This document shows positions 54,387 to 62,967 of a DNA stretch of 64,000 bases, piece after piece (the first letter of the stretch is position 1; each line of letters starts with the position of its first letter). The stretch spans positions 1-64,000 of the forward strand of contig NZ_JABBCQ020000005.1 in assembly GCF_012844455.2 (NCBI RefSeq), written 5' to 3'. The notes below the pieces were generated by a model. That model did no database searches and had not been told where the DNA came from. It worked only from the letters and a program-made list of their open reading frames with translations. Position numbers and translations under genes: made by a program. This stretch comes from Comamonas suwonensis. Its GTDB lineage: Bacteria; Pseudomonadota; Gammaproteobacteria; Burkholderiales; Burkholderiaceae_C.

Positions 54387-56084
54387 ATGAACGCCATGCC
54401 CAACACAGCCATACCCCTTGAGGCCCTGCGCGGCAGCGGCGCCGACATTCAGGCCATTCAGATTCCCTATGTGCGCCATCCGGATCAGGATGTGGCAGAA
54501 CCTGTGCAGCACCCCGTCGTTATCGTCGGTGCCGGCCCCGTGGGCCTATCGCTGGCCATTGATCTGGCCCAGCGCGGCCAGCCGGTGGTGGTGCTCGATA
54601 ACGACTGCAAGTTGTCCACGGGTTCGCGCGCCATCTGCTTTTCCAAGCGTACGCTGGAGATCTGGGATCGACTGGGCGTGGGCCAGCCCATGGTGGACAA
54701 GGGCGTGTCCTGGAATCTGGGCAAGGTATTTGCCCAAGACCAGTCGCTGTACCAGTTTGACCTGCTGCCCGAGGACGGCCATGAACGCCCGGCCTTCATC
54801 AACCTGCAGCAGTACTACGCCGAGGCCTATCTGGTCGAGCGCGCGCTGCAGTTGCCGTTGATCGATCTGCGCTGGCACAGCAAAGTCACGGCGCTGACGC
54901 CCCGCGCCGATGGTGCCTCAGTGACGGTGGAAACGCCCGATGGCGATTACCGGATTGAAGCCCAGTGGGTGCTGGCCTGCGACGGATCGCGCTCGCCCTT
55001 GCGCGGCCTGCTGGGCCAGGAAAGCCATGGACGCATCTTCCGCGATCGCTTTCTGATTGCCGATGTGAAGATGCACGCCGACTTTCCCACCGAGCGCTGG
55101 TTCTGGTTCGACCCACCGTTTCACCCGGGCCAGAGCGTGCTGCTGCATCGCCAGCCCGACGATGTCTGGCGCGTCGACTTCCAGTTGGGCTGGGATGCCG
55201 ATCCCGAGGAAGAGAAAAGGCCCGAGAACATTGTTCCGCGCATCCGCGCGCTGCTGGGCAAGGATGCGGACTTCGAGCTGGAATGGGCCAGCGTCTATAC
55301 CTTTGCCTGCTTGCGTATGGACCGCTTTGTCCACGGCCGCGTGGTCTTCGCGGGAGACAGCGCGCATGGCGTCTCGCCCTTTGGCGCACGCGGTGCCAAC
55401 AGCGGCGTGCAGGATGCCGAGAATCTGGCCTGGAAACTGGACCGCGTGCTGCGTGCTCAGGCCGATGAGGCGCTGATCGACACCTATGGCGCTGAGCGCG
55501 AATATGCGGCCGACGAGAACATCCGTAACTCCACACGCGCCACCGACTTCATCACGCCAAAGAGTGAGATCAGCCGCCTGTTCCGCGACGCGGCGCTGGC
55601 ACTGGCACGTGAGCATGAGTTTGCGCGTCGCATCGTCAACAGCGGGCGTCTGTCGGTGCCCGCCACGCTGCATTATTCGCCGCTCAACACGCCGGACGGT
55701 GAGGTTTTCGATGGCACGCAGCTGCCCGGTGCCGTGCTCAGCGACGCGCCCATGAGACGCCCTGGCGACGCCGCCACGATCTGGCTGCTGCGCGCACTGG
55801 GCAGCGATTTCACGCTGCTGCACTTCGGCCCTACACCGGCCTGGGCAATCGAGCTTGCCGGCGTGACCAATCTTTCGATAGCGAGCGAGGGTGAGGCCCA
55901 TGCCGCACATGCCGACCTGCTGGATGTGCAAGGCCTGGCCGCCAAGCGCCTGGATGCGCGCCCCGGCACCAGCTACCTGCTGAGGCCCGACCAGCATGTC
56001 TGCGCCCGCTGGCGCCGCCCCGATGAGGCCGGCGTGCGCGCCGCGCTGCAACGCGCCTGCAGCGCCACGGCATCCGCTGTCTGA
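54387..56084 (+). CDS. FAD-dependent aromatic hydroxylase (PheA/TfdB/MhpA type)
   Basis: About 565 residues. Class A flavoprotein monooxygenase: N-terminal GxGxxG in VVIVGAGPVGLSLAIDLAQRG, DG fold in VLACDGSRSPLRGLLG, and GD motif in VFAGDSAHGVSPFGARGANSGVQDAENLAWKL. The C-terminal thioredoxin-like domain (about 440-560) is common in MhpA-like enzymes. It hydroxylates a phenolic or similar ring with NAD(P)H and O2. Substrate unassigned. Start is MNAMPNTAI (54387) or MPNTAIP (54396); an earlier ATG at 54333 lacks a ribosome site. Confidence 0.9.
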   Translation: MNAMPNTAIPLEALRGSGADIQAIQIPYVRHPDQDVAEPVQHPVVIVGAGPVGLSLAIDLAQRGQPVVVLDNDCKLSTGSRAICFSKRTLEIWDRLGVGQPMVDKGVSWNLGKVFAQDQSLYQFDLLPEDGHERPAFINLQQYYAEAYLVERALQLPLIDLRWHSKVTALTPRADGASVTVETPDGDYRIEAQWVLACDGSRSPLRGLLGQESHGRIFRDRFLIADVKMHADFPTERWFWFDPPFHPGQSVLLHRQPDDVWRVDFQLGWDADPEEEKRPENIVPRIRALLGKDADFELEWASVYTFACLRMDRFVHGRVVFAGDSAHGVSPFGARGANSGVQDAENLAWKLDRVLRAQADEALIDTYGAEREYAADENIRNSTRATDFITPKSEISRLFRDAALALAREHEFARRIVNSGRLSVPATLHYSPLNTPDGEVFDGTQLPGAVLSDAPMRRPGDAATIWLLRALGSDFTLLHFGPTPAWAIELAGVTNLSIASEGEAHAAHADLLDVQGLAAKRLDARPGTSYLLRPDQHVCARWRRPDEAGVRAALQRACSATASAV

Positions 56085-56115
56085 ACCACCCACGCCCCAT
56101 CCACAGGAGACTGCC

Positions 56116-56382
56116 ATGCTGCTGTCCACTCGCCCGAATTTGCAGGCTTGCGACGATTTCTACGAAGCTCTGATCGCCACGCATCAGGGCCTGGAAACCG
56201 CGCAAAGCCATGCCCTCAATGCCCGCCTGGTGCTGCTGCTGGCCAATCACATTGGTCATCAGGGAACCTTGCTGCATGCGCTCGAACTGGCCCGCACCAG
56301 CGCAGGATTTGCTCCTGCCGTTGCGGAACTGGCCGAGCGCGGCGCCGTGATGCCGGTTGCCCCGGTACACGCCGCCGCTTGA
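56116..56382 (+). CDS. DUF2783 small protein
   Basis: 88 residues. DFYEALIATHQGLETAQSHALNARLVLLLANHIG is the DUF2783 pattern, usually found next to FAD aromatic hydroxylases. ATG with AGGAG 6-10 bases upstream, 31 bases after the hydroxylase stop. Helical, no cofactor motif. Probably an accessory subunit or stabiliser of the hydroxylase (inference). Confidence 0.85.
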   Translation: MLLSTRPNLQACDDFYEALIATHQGLETAQSHALNARLVLLLANHIGHQGTLLHALELARTSAGFAPAVAELAERGAVMPVAPVHAAA

Positions 56383-56482
56383 GAAGCAGCGCACCGCTTG
56401 CATAGCGGCTGCGCCATCCCCCCAAAAGGTGCCCCTGCCACTTATATCTATTCAAGGGGTGCCGCCAATCAAGGAGACAAGG

Positions 56483-57457
56483 ATGATGCAACGCAAACAA
56501 TTTCTGGCCACACTGGCCTGCTCGACCCTGGCCTGGGCCTCAGGGCCTGCCGCCATGGCTCAGGAAAAACCGCTGGAATGGGTCATCGGCTATGCCGCAG
56601 GTGGAGGCTCCGACGTGGTCGCCCGCGTGATTGCCGAGTCTATGGGCCGCAATCTGGAGAGGGTCATCGTCATCAACAACAAGCCCGGCGCTGGCACCAA
56701 TATCGCGGCCGAGTACAGCGCGCGCTCGCATGACTACGGCAATCTGATGTTCACGGCGGACTTTGCGACGCTGGCGGCCAATCCCTTTTTGTTTCGCAAG
56801 CTCAACTACAACGCCGAAAAAGACTTCAAACCCGTGGGCATGCTGGTGCGCTTTCCCATGCTGCTGGTCGTCAACAACGATGTGCCTGTCAACAATCTGA
56901 GCGAGTTCATCGCCTGGGCCAAGCAGCAGAAAACCGGCGTGAGCTGGGGCTCTGCCGGTCTGGGTAGCCCTCACCATCTGGTCGGCGAGCTGTTCCGCGA
57001 AGAAGCAGGTCTGGGCAATATGACCCATGTGCCCTATCGTGGTGCCGCACCAGCGGTGCAGGACGTGATTGGTGGCCAGATTCCGGCCATGTGGGCCGAC
57101 AGCGCCACCATCATTCCTTTCCTCGGCGAGAAGAAGCTCAAGGCCATCGGTGTGGCCAGCCCGGCACGCATCGATGTGCTGCCCAAGGTTGCCACCTTGC
57201 AGGAGCAAGGCCTCAAGGGCTTTGAAGGCTATGCCTGGCAGGGCATCGTTGTGCCCAAGGGCAGCTCGGGCGAGGTGGTCAAGAAGTTCAGCCAGTCGCT
57301 GCAGTTTGCTCTGGCCGATACGCGCACCAAGGCCCGCCTGGCCGCCATGGGGGTCGAGCCCATGCCCGGCAGCTCAGAGCAGATGGATAAATTTGTCAGC
57401 ACCGAGCGCGGTAAATGGGGCCGTGTGATCACGGCCAACAACATCAAGCTTGATTGA
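56483..57457 (+). CDS. Bug/TctC family periplasmic binding protein
   Basis: 324 residues with signal peptide MMQRKQFLATLACSTLAWASG, cleavage near AMAQ. Motifs VIGYAAGGGSDVVARV, VINNKPGAGTNIAAE, GSAGLGSPHHLVGE and VPYRGAAPAVQDVIGGQIPAM. AAGGAG 8 bases upstream fixes the start. Last gene of the MBL-hydroxylase-DUF2783 unit, likely binding the pathway substrate in the periplasm. Confidence 0.93.
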   Translation: MMQRKQFLATLACSTLAWASGPAAMAQEKPLEWVIGYAAGGGSDVVARVIAESMGRNLERVIVINNKPGAGTNIAAEYSARSHDYGNLMFTADFATLAANPFLFRKLNYNAEKDFKPVGMLVRFPMLLVVNNDVPVNNLSEFIAWAKQQKTGVSWGSAGLGSPHHLVGELFREEAGLGNMTHVPYRGAAPAVQDVIGGQIPAMWADSATIIPFLGEKKLKAIGVASPARIDVLPKVATLQEQGLKGFEGYAWQGIVVPKGSSGEVVKKFSQSLQFALADTRTKARLAAMGVEPMPGSSEQMDKFVSTERGKWGRVITANNIKLD

Positions 57458-57573
57458 TGGCGAAGGTCACCCGGCTTCGTGATCTTGTGCCCGGGTGACG
57501 GACAGGCCGGAACGCGGCGGGATATGCGTTTTTGCAGATGCGCGGCCATGCCAGCCGTGGCAGACTCCGGGCC

Positions 57574-58212
57574 ATGTCCCTGCCCACTCTTCTCGTTGCC
57601 GATGATCATCCGCTGTTTCGCGCGGCGCTGATTCAGGTGCTGCACGACCGCTATCCGCAATTTCGCATTGTTGAAGCGGCCAGCGCCCAGACTGTAGGCA
57701 CCGCCATGCAGGAGCATCCCGAGATCGAGCTGGTGTTGCTGGATCTTGCCATGCCCGGCGCGCGCGGTTTTTCGTCGCTGCTGCATTTGCGCGGTGAATA
57801 TCCGCAGGTGCCGGTGATCGTGATTTCGTCCAACGATGACTCGCGCATCATCCGTCGTGCCCAGCAGTTTGGCGCGGCTGGTTTTATCTCCAAGTCCGCC
57901 GCCGCTGAGGACATGAGTGCAGCGATTGACGATGTGCTCAACGGCGATGTGAGCTTTCCATCCATGGTGGCAGAACGCTCTGAAGCCGATGCCACACTGG
58001 CCGCTCGTCTGGCCCAGCTCACCCCTCAGCAGTTTCGGGTGTTACTGTGCATTGCGGATGGACTTTTGAACAAGCAGATTGCCCATGAGCTGGGCCTGGC
58101 CGAGAACACGGTGAAGGTGCATGTGACGGCGATTCTCAAGAAGCTGGAATGCTATTCAAGGACGCAGGCGGCGGTTCTGGTGAAGAGTCTGGAGAACGAT
58201 CACGAGGTGTGA
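57574..58212 (+). CDS. NarL/LuxR-type response regulator
   Basis: 212 residues. Receiver (about 1-120) with acidic pair D10-D11, phosphoacceptor D57 in LLDLAMPG and Lys in FISKSAA. LuxR-type HTH (about 145-200: LTPQQFRVLLCIADGLLNKQIAHELGLAENTVKVHV). No kinase is directly adjacent; the hybrid kinase at 60053-62731 is a plausible phosphodonor. It resembles the ErdR/AgmR-like group by receiver start LVADDHPLFR. Confidence 0.9.
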   Translation: MSLPTLLVADDHPLFRAALIQVLHDRYPQFRIVEAASAQTVGTAMQEHPEIELVLLDLAMPGARGFSSLLHLRGEYPQVPVIVISSNDDSRIIRRAQQFGAAGFISKSAAAEDMSAAIDDVLNGDVSFPSMVAERSEADATLAARLAQLTPQQFRVLLCIADGLLNKQIAHELGLAENTVKVHVTAILKKLECYSRTQAAVLVKSLENDHEV

Positions 58213-58226
58213 TGGCTTTCCTTTTT

Positions 58227-58262
58227 GATAGCTATTGGCGCTTGATGGATAAGGACTTTCTG
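58227..58262 (+). repeat. Dispersed repeat B, copy 7
   Basis: GATAGCTATTGGCGCTTGAT then GGATAAGGACTTTCTG, just after the response-regulator stop. Confidence 0.6.
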
Positions 58263-58306
58263 CCGATTTGGTTGAAGATCTATGCTGCGTCGGCGGAGTC
58301 TGCTGG

Positions 58307-58708
58307 CTACAGATGGGTGAAGAACTCCGGCGCTGCGTCCCAGCGCTCATGCATGCCATCGACATAGGTGATGGGAATCCGTGACAGCTCCTGCTCCGAC
58401 ACGCCTTCCAGGCAGCCGATATTGATGCCGTACATCTGGCCCATCGGCGTGTCGTTGCCTACGCCAAAGACGCGGATGCCGCAACGTTTACAGAAAAAAT
58501 GCTGGTTCTTTTGCGGGCCAAACACATAGAGACTGAGCTCCTTCTCACCCGTAATCAGGCGGAAATTCTCGGGTCTGGCGATGGCGGGCCAGAAGCGGCT
58601 GCGTCTGCAGATGGAGCAGTTGCAGCGATAGCTGGGCTGGCTCAGGTCCAGGCCGACTTCAATCTGAACCCGGCTGCAATGGCAGCTGGCACGATAGGAT
58701 TTCAGCAT
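58307..58708 (-). CDS. GFA family zinc-binding protein
   Basis: 133 residues. Glutathione-dependent formaldehyde-activating enzyme family fold with zinc ligands CHC (residues about 9-11), CNCSICRRS and CKRCGIRVF. Members include S-hydroxymethylglutathione synthase but most are uncharacterised, so no substrate is assigned. Monocistronic, leftward. Confidence 0.85.
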   Translation of the reverse strand: MLKSYRASCHCSRVQIEVGLDLSQPSYRCNCSICRRSRFWPAIARPENFRLITGEKELSLYVFGPQKNQHFFCKRCGIRVFGVGNDTPMGQMYGINIGCLEGVSEQELSRIPITYVDGMHERWDAAPEFFTHL

Positions 58709-58749
58709 CTGGCGATCCCCCTGTGTTGAGACGGGCCGCCATCGGCATG

Positions 58750-59226
58750 TCAGCCCTGATCGAAGCTTAGATAGTTCAGATGTTCCTGGCTACGCCAAAC
58801 GGCACACCAGGCATTGATATCGCTGCCATGGGAAAAGAAGATCTGCCAGCGATGGTCGGTTTCATCCTGAAAGTCATGCTTTGCAGCATTGATGAAGCGA
58901 TGGCAGTGCGTGTCGAGAGGGCCCGCGACATCTTCGGCATCGATCAGCCAGCGAAAGTCCTCTTCCCAGTCCGTATCACCCGGCACTTCGTGGATGGACC
59001 TCAGGCGCAGTCTGAGAACGACCTCAGGCCACAGGGCAGGATCGACTCGGCAGCGGATGGCCAAGCGGTCATCCATGCCGCAGCCTCCCGCATAAAAGCC
59101 CAGCGCATAGCGCAAATCCTCTGCTGCAGGTGGAAAACCGAGCAGATTGACGATGAGGGGCAGGGACTTCTCCCGGCTCCCGTCTTCACTGCTGTGTTGA
59201 TGGGCGATGCCATCGTAGGTGCGCAT
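58750..59226 (-). CDS. Hypothetical protein, not recognised
   Basis: 158 residues, soluble, acidic, with many Trp (WPEVV, TDWEEDFRW, HRWQIFF, NAWCAVWRS). No signal, membrane segment or known motif. Start ATG at 59226. Lies between the GFA and DUF2867 genes, same strand. Confidence 0.6.
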   Translation of the reverse strand: MRTYDGIAHQHSSEDGSREKSLPLIVNLLGFPPAAEDLRYALGFYAGGCGMDDRLAIRCRVDPALWPEVVLRLRLRSIHEVPGDTDWEEDFRWLIDAEDVAGPLDTHCHRFINAAKHDFQDETDHRWQIFFSHGSDINAWCAVWRSQEHLNYLSFDQG

Positions 59227-59275
59227 GGTTTGGGGATCAGTTCAGGGGGCAGCTGACATCGGCGGGATTAGACCT

Positions 59276-59812
59276 TCATGCGGCATGAGATCGCCTTCCC
59301 AGGTGGGACAGCACCGCGGGAGCGATAAGCCTGTGCATGGGTTTGACGGGCAGCATGTAGAGGCGACCCAGCGCGTTCTTGACATGCACCACGGTGGTCA
59401 CGGTGATGACGGTGCTGTGAGCTTCAATGCCGTCCTTGCGGTGGATGCTAAGCACCACATTCAGATGTTTGTCCCGGTCGCCGATGAGGGCCTCGTCGAA
59501 GGTGTTTTCAAATACCGTGAAGATGCCCACGCGATCGCCCGGCTGATAAGCGGATGCGGGTTTGCCGGACTCTATTGCGGACAATGTTCCAAGGTTCTTG
59601 AGGCCGACCAGTCGGCCAGCCAGATTGCGGGCCTGCATGCAGATCTCGATCCAGCGAGGCGTTCGCTTCGCCGCCAGCATGAACTGCTCCAGTGCCGACA
59701 GCCCGACTGCGTTCGAGGTGATGCTCCAGGAGTCATGAAAGCTGGCTCCGGCCAGCAGTTCTGAGACGCGGCTGCCGGGAGGGATGCTGGATTCAAGGGG
59801 TCTATGGTTCAT
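59276..59812 (-). CDS. DUF2867 family protein
   Basis: 178 residues. Start at 59812 gives MNHRPLESSIPPGSRVSELLAG. The region FHDSWSI and NTFDEALIGDRDKHLNVVLSIHR resembles DUF2867, found alone or at the C-terminus of NAD-binding proteins. Function unknown. The 50-base gap to the preceding gene suggests they may be co-transcribed. Confidence 0.72.
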   Translation of the reverse strand: MNHRPLESSIPPGSRVSELLAGASFHDSWSITSNAVGLSALEQFMLAAKRTPRWIEICMQARNLAGRLVGLKNLGTLSAIESGKPASAYQPGDRVGIFTVFENTFDEALIGDRDKHLNVVLSIHRKDGIEAHSTVITVTTVVHVKNALGRLYMLPVKPMHRLIAPAVLSHLGRRSHAA

Positions 59813-59997
59813 GCTGCCTGATCGGGAGTAACGAACGGTGCTGCCTGTGAAGGTGGGGCCGAAAACACGCAGCTGCCCAAGCAGCATACCGAAGAAAACG
59901 CCGCAGCGATCTTTGCGTATCGGCGGTGCACTCAGGAGGCAGATGCCGGGCTGAATTCTGTCGCTCTCGTCTCACATGCGCTTGATGGCTGAAATTC

Positions 59998-60034
59998 ATA
60001 GCACTCTGCGCATGTCCTGAAGGGCTAGGGTGAG
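59998..60034 (+). repeat. Degenerate dispersed repeat B, copy 8
   Basis: ATAGCACTCTGCGCATGTCC then TGAAGGGCTAGGGTGAG, between the DUF2867 gene and the hybrid kinase. Confidence 0.45.
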
Positions 60035-60052
60035 TTTTTCGGATGAAGTGTT

Positions 60053-62731
60053 TCATTGGTTCCCGCCCTCGCGACCGCGCAGAAAGGTCTGGCTCATCAG
60101 CGCGCGCAACGCCGGTGGCCGCACCGGCTTGGCCAGAAAGCCCCAGCCGCGCTCGGCGGCCTGGCGGCGCAGGGTGCTGTCGCCTTCGGCGGTGAGCAGG
60201 ATGACGGGCGGCTGCTGGCCCCAGCGGTCGCAGAGCTGGGCATAGACATCGGGGCCGTAGAGCTGGCCCAGGTGTACGTCCAGCAGTACGAGTTGCGGGG
60301 CGTTGCCGGGTTGGGCGTGTGCCAGTGCCTCGGGGGCGTTGGCGGCCAGCAGTACCTTGCAGCCCCAGCGCTGTAGCAGGGCACAGGTGGCATCGCGCGT
60401 GGGGGGGTCGTCTTCTACGTACCAGATGGCGGCGCCTTGCAGCGGGCTGTCACTGCGCGTGCTGGGTGATGGTTCCTGCAAGGTGGGTGCCACGGCTGCG
60501 GCGTTGCCCAGTGGCACGCTGACCCAGAAGATGCTGCCTTTGCCCAGCGTTGAGCGCAGGCCGATTTCATGGCCCAGCAGCTTGCCAAGGCGCTCGACGA
60601 TGGCAAGGCCCAGGCCGGTGCCGCGGTCGTCGGCATGGCCTTCGTCGAGGCGGCGAAATTCTTCGAAGATTTCTTTTTGCAGGGCGGGTGGAATGCCGGG
60701 GCCTTGGTCGTGTACCTCGATGCGGACATGGTCGCCATTGGGTCGGTGTTCACGGCGGCAACCGACGACGATGCGACCCTTGTGTGAGTAGCGGATGGCG
60801 TTGGAGACAAAGTTCTGCAGAATGCGGCGCAGCAGGGCTTCGTCGCTGCGCACCACCAGCTGGCTGGGGATGCAGCGCAGGCTCAGGCCTTCATGCTCAG
60901 CCTGCAGCGCAAAGTTGTTGTGCACCACTTCCAGCAGCGAGCTGATGGTGAAGTCGCGCACATGGACTTCGAGCTGGCCCGACTCCATGCGCGAGATATC
61001 GAGCAGGCTGGTGAGGATGGCGTCTTGCGATGCCAGTGACTTGTCCACGCGCTGTGCCAACAGGCGGCCTGCATCGTCTTGCAGGTAGGCGGGCAGCAGG
61101 CTGGTGAAGATGCGTGCGGCGTTCAGCGGTTGCAGCAGGTCGTGCACGGCGGATGCGACAAAGCGGGTTTTATAGCGGTTGGCGCGTTCTGCCTCTTGCT
61201 TGGCCTGCGCCAGATCGTGCGTGCGTTCAGCAATGCGCTGCTCCAGCGTGTCGGCCAGATTGCGCAGCTCGCGAGCGGTGTTTTTGTAGCTGGTGATATC
61301 GGCGTAGCTGGTGACAAAACCGCCGTCGGGCAATGGGTTGCCGCGAATTTCCAGCACCGTGCCATCGCCCTTGGCACTTTCATGCAGGTGCGGGCTGCCG
61401 CTGCGCAGGTGCTCTAGCCGGCGCTGTATGGCCTGATCCACATCGCCCTTGCCCAGCAAGCCGCGCTTGGCGTTGTGGCGTATCAAGGTCTCAATGGGCT
61501 GGCCCACGCGCATCAGCTCGGGTGGATAGCGAAATAGCTCGATATAGCGTGAATTCCACGCAACCAGCCGCAATTGCGGGTCGACCACCACCACGCCCTG
61601 GGGCAGGTGCTGCAGGCTGCGGGAGAGGCCGGTTTCGGCCTGCTTGGCGGCCTGAACAATGCCGTCTTGGGCGGTGCGCAGCTCCTGTGCGTGCTGGTGC
61701 AGCACGGTTTCCAATTCTTTGCGGCTGCGCTGGCGCAGTGCGGCCAGCCGCTGGCGCTGGCGTATGTAGAGCACCAGCAGCGCTGCAGCCAGCCACAGGC
61801 CGCCTGCGGCAATGGCGGCCCAGTGGCTGGTGGACTGGTTGTGGCTGATGTCGTGCAGCAGGTGCAGCTGCCAGCGGCTTTCTGGCAAGTCCATGCGCAG
61901 CCAGAGCACGGGGTCGGCCAACTGGGGCTGGCTGAAGGAGGCCAGTACGCCACGGCCTTCAGCGGTCTGGTTGAGACGGTAGCTCAGCGGTTGCAGCGTC
62001 TGGTCTGCGTACTGGTGCGTGTCCTGTACTTCCTGCTGGTCTTTGGCGGAAAGCGGTTGCAGCAGGCGGTAGCGCCATTCATCGCGGTTGGACAGGAAGA
62101 TCACGCCATGCTCATCGGATGCCAGCACGATGTCTGGCGACTGTAGCCATTCGCCTTCCAGTTCCTGGAGCAAAATTTTGATAGCGATGAGGCCAAGCAC
62201 AGAGCCGTCATCCGCCCGAATGGCTTGAGACAGGAAGTAGCCGGGCAGGCCGGTCGTCATGCCGATGCCGTAAAAGCGGCCGCTGCCATGGCTGAGCGCC
62301 TGTGTGACGTAGGGGCGAAAGCTGTAGTCCTCGCCCACATTGGTGTGCGAGTCGCGCCAGTTGCTGGCGGCCAGTGCCCTGCCCCCCTTGTCGATGAGGG
62401 TGAGGGTGGAGGCGCGGCTGGCGCCGTTGGCTTGCTCCAGCTTGCGGTTGAGCTTGTCCACCTCCGCCGCACTCAAAGGGTGGGTAAGTGCGTCTTTGAG
62501 CTGGTTATCAAGCGCCAGCACCTCGGGCAGGGTGCGGTAGCGGTCCACGCGCTGCAGCATGGCCTGCGCGTGGAGGGTGAGCTGGCGCTGCACGCTCTGG
62601 CTCTCGTCGTGCAGCGAGGTCTGCAGCGCAATGCGGCTGGCGGCAAACATGCACAGCAGCATGCCGGCCAGCACGACGAGCAGGGTCAGAAGCAGGCGGT
62701 TTCGCGCAAATTTTTGAACGAGATTGGGCAC
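60053..62731 (-). CDS. Membrane hybrid histidine kinase (Cache-PAS-HK-REC)
   Basis: 892 residues. Transmembrane helices at about 13-33 and 310-328 bracket a periplasmic double-Cache-like sensor (AASNWRDSHTNVGEDYSFRPYV, FYGIGMTTGLPGYFLSQ). A PAS domain (LVAWNSRYIELFRYPPEL) follows, then H-box SAVHDLLQPLNAAR (about residue 530), ATPase G-boxes DQGPGIP and GTGLGLAI, and a C-terminal receiver with LLDVHLGQ. DctB-like sensing of dicarboxylates is suggested by its divergence from dctA (236-base gap). The kinase/PAS part resembles NahK-type kinases. Its partner may be the NarL-type regulator at 57574. Confidence 0.88.
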   Translation of the reverse strand: MPNLVQKFARNRLLLTLLVVLAGMLLCMFAASRIALQTSLHDESQSVQRQLTLHAQAMLQRVDRYRTLPEVLALDNQLKDALTHPLSAAEVDKLNRKLEQANGASRASTLTLIDKGGRALAASNWRDSHTNVGEDYSFRPYVTQALSHGSGRFYGIGMTTGLPGYFLSQAIRADDGSVLGLIAIKILLQELEGEWLQSPDIVLASDEHGVIFLSNRDEWRYRLLQPLSAKDQQEVQDTHQYADQTLQPLSYRLNQTAEGRGVLASFSQPQLADPVLWLRMDLPESRWQLHLLHDISHNQSTSHWAAIAAGGLWLAAALLVLYIRQRQRLAALRQRSRKELETVLHQHAQELRTAQDGIVQAAKQAETGLSRSLQHLPQGVVVVDPQLRLVAWNSRYIELFRYPPELMRVGQPIETLIRHNAKRGLLGKGDVDQAIQRRLEHLRSGSPHLHESAKGDGTVLEIRGNPLPDGGFVTSYADITSYKNTARELRNLADTLEQRIAERTHDLAQAKQEAERANRYKTRFVASAVHDLLQPLNAARIFTSLLPAYLQDDAGRLLAQRVDKSLASQDAILTSLLDISRMESGQLEVHVRDFTISSLLEVVHNNFALQAEHEGLSLRCIPSQLVVRSDEALLRRILQNFVSNAIRYSHKGRIVVGCRREHRPNGDHVRIEVHDQGPGIPPALQKEIFEEFRRLDEGHADDRGTGLGLAIVERLGKLLGHEIGLRSTLGKGSIFWVSVPLGNAAAVAPTLQEPSPSTRSDSPLQGAAIWYVEDDPPTRDATCALLQRWGCKVLLAANAPEALAHAQPGNAPQLVLLDVHLGQLYGPDVYAQLCDRWGQQPPVILLTAEGDSTLRRQAAERGWGFLAKPVRPPALRALMSQTFLRGREGGNQ

Positions 62732-62816
62732 AAGATGGAACTCGGAGCGCGGGGTCTATGGACGATCAGGCGTCTCAGTGTGGGTGGGCAGACGCGTTCA
62801 AGGGGATTGTGGTGCA

Positions 62817-62856
62817 CTAGGGGTTTCCCTAGGTTTGTACTTGCTCTCCTAGGGGG
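62817..62856. promoter_or_regulatory. CCTAGG-type operator-like cluster upstream of dctA
   Basis: CTAGGG-GTTT-CCCTAG (62817-62832) is a perfect dyad, and TCCTAGGGGGG follows at 62847-62857. Related to the TTCCCTA/TAGGGAA palindrome at 5258-5273. About 110-150 bases upstream of dctA. Confidence 0.5.
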
Positions 62857-62967
62857 GCAGGCTGCATCTAATACCAATAGGTTATCGGCACAAAAACGGC
62901 GCGGGGGTACAAACGGCAACAAATCGGTGCACCACGGTGGTGCGCCCCTCATTTCGGGAGATGCAGC

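Noticed and set aside
62886..62900. Possible -24/-12 promoter before dctA (CGGCAC-N5-CGGC)
   Set aside because: GG and GC spacing fits, but the -12 half is CGGC rather than TTGC and no enhancer site was identified. dctA is sigma-54 dependent in rhizobia, so it deserves a test but not annotation.
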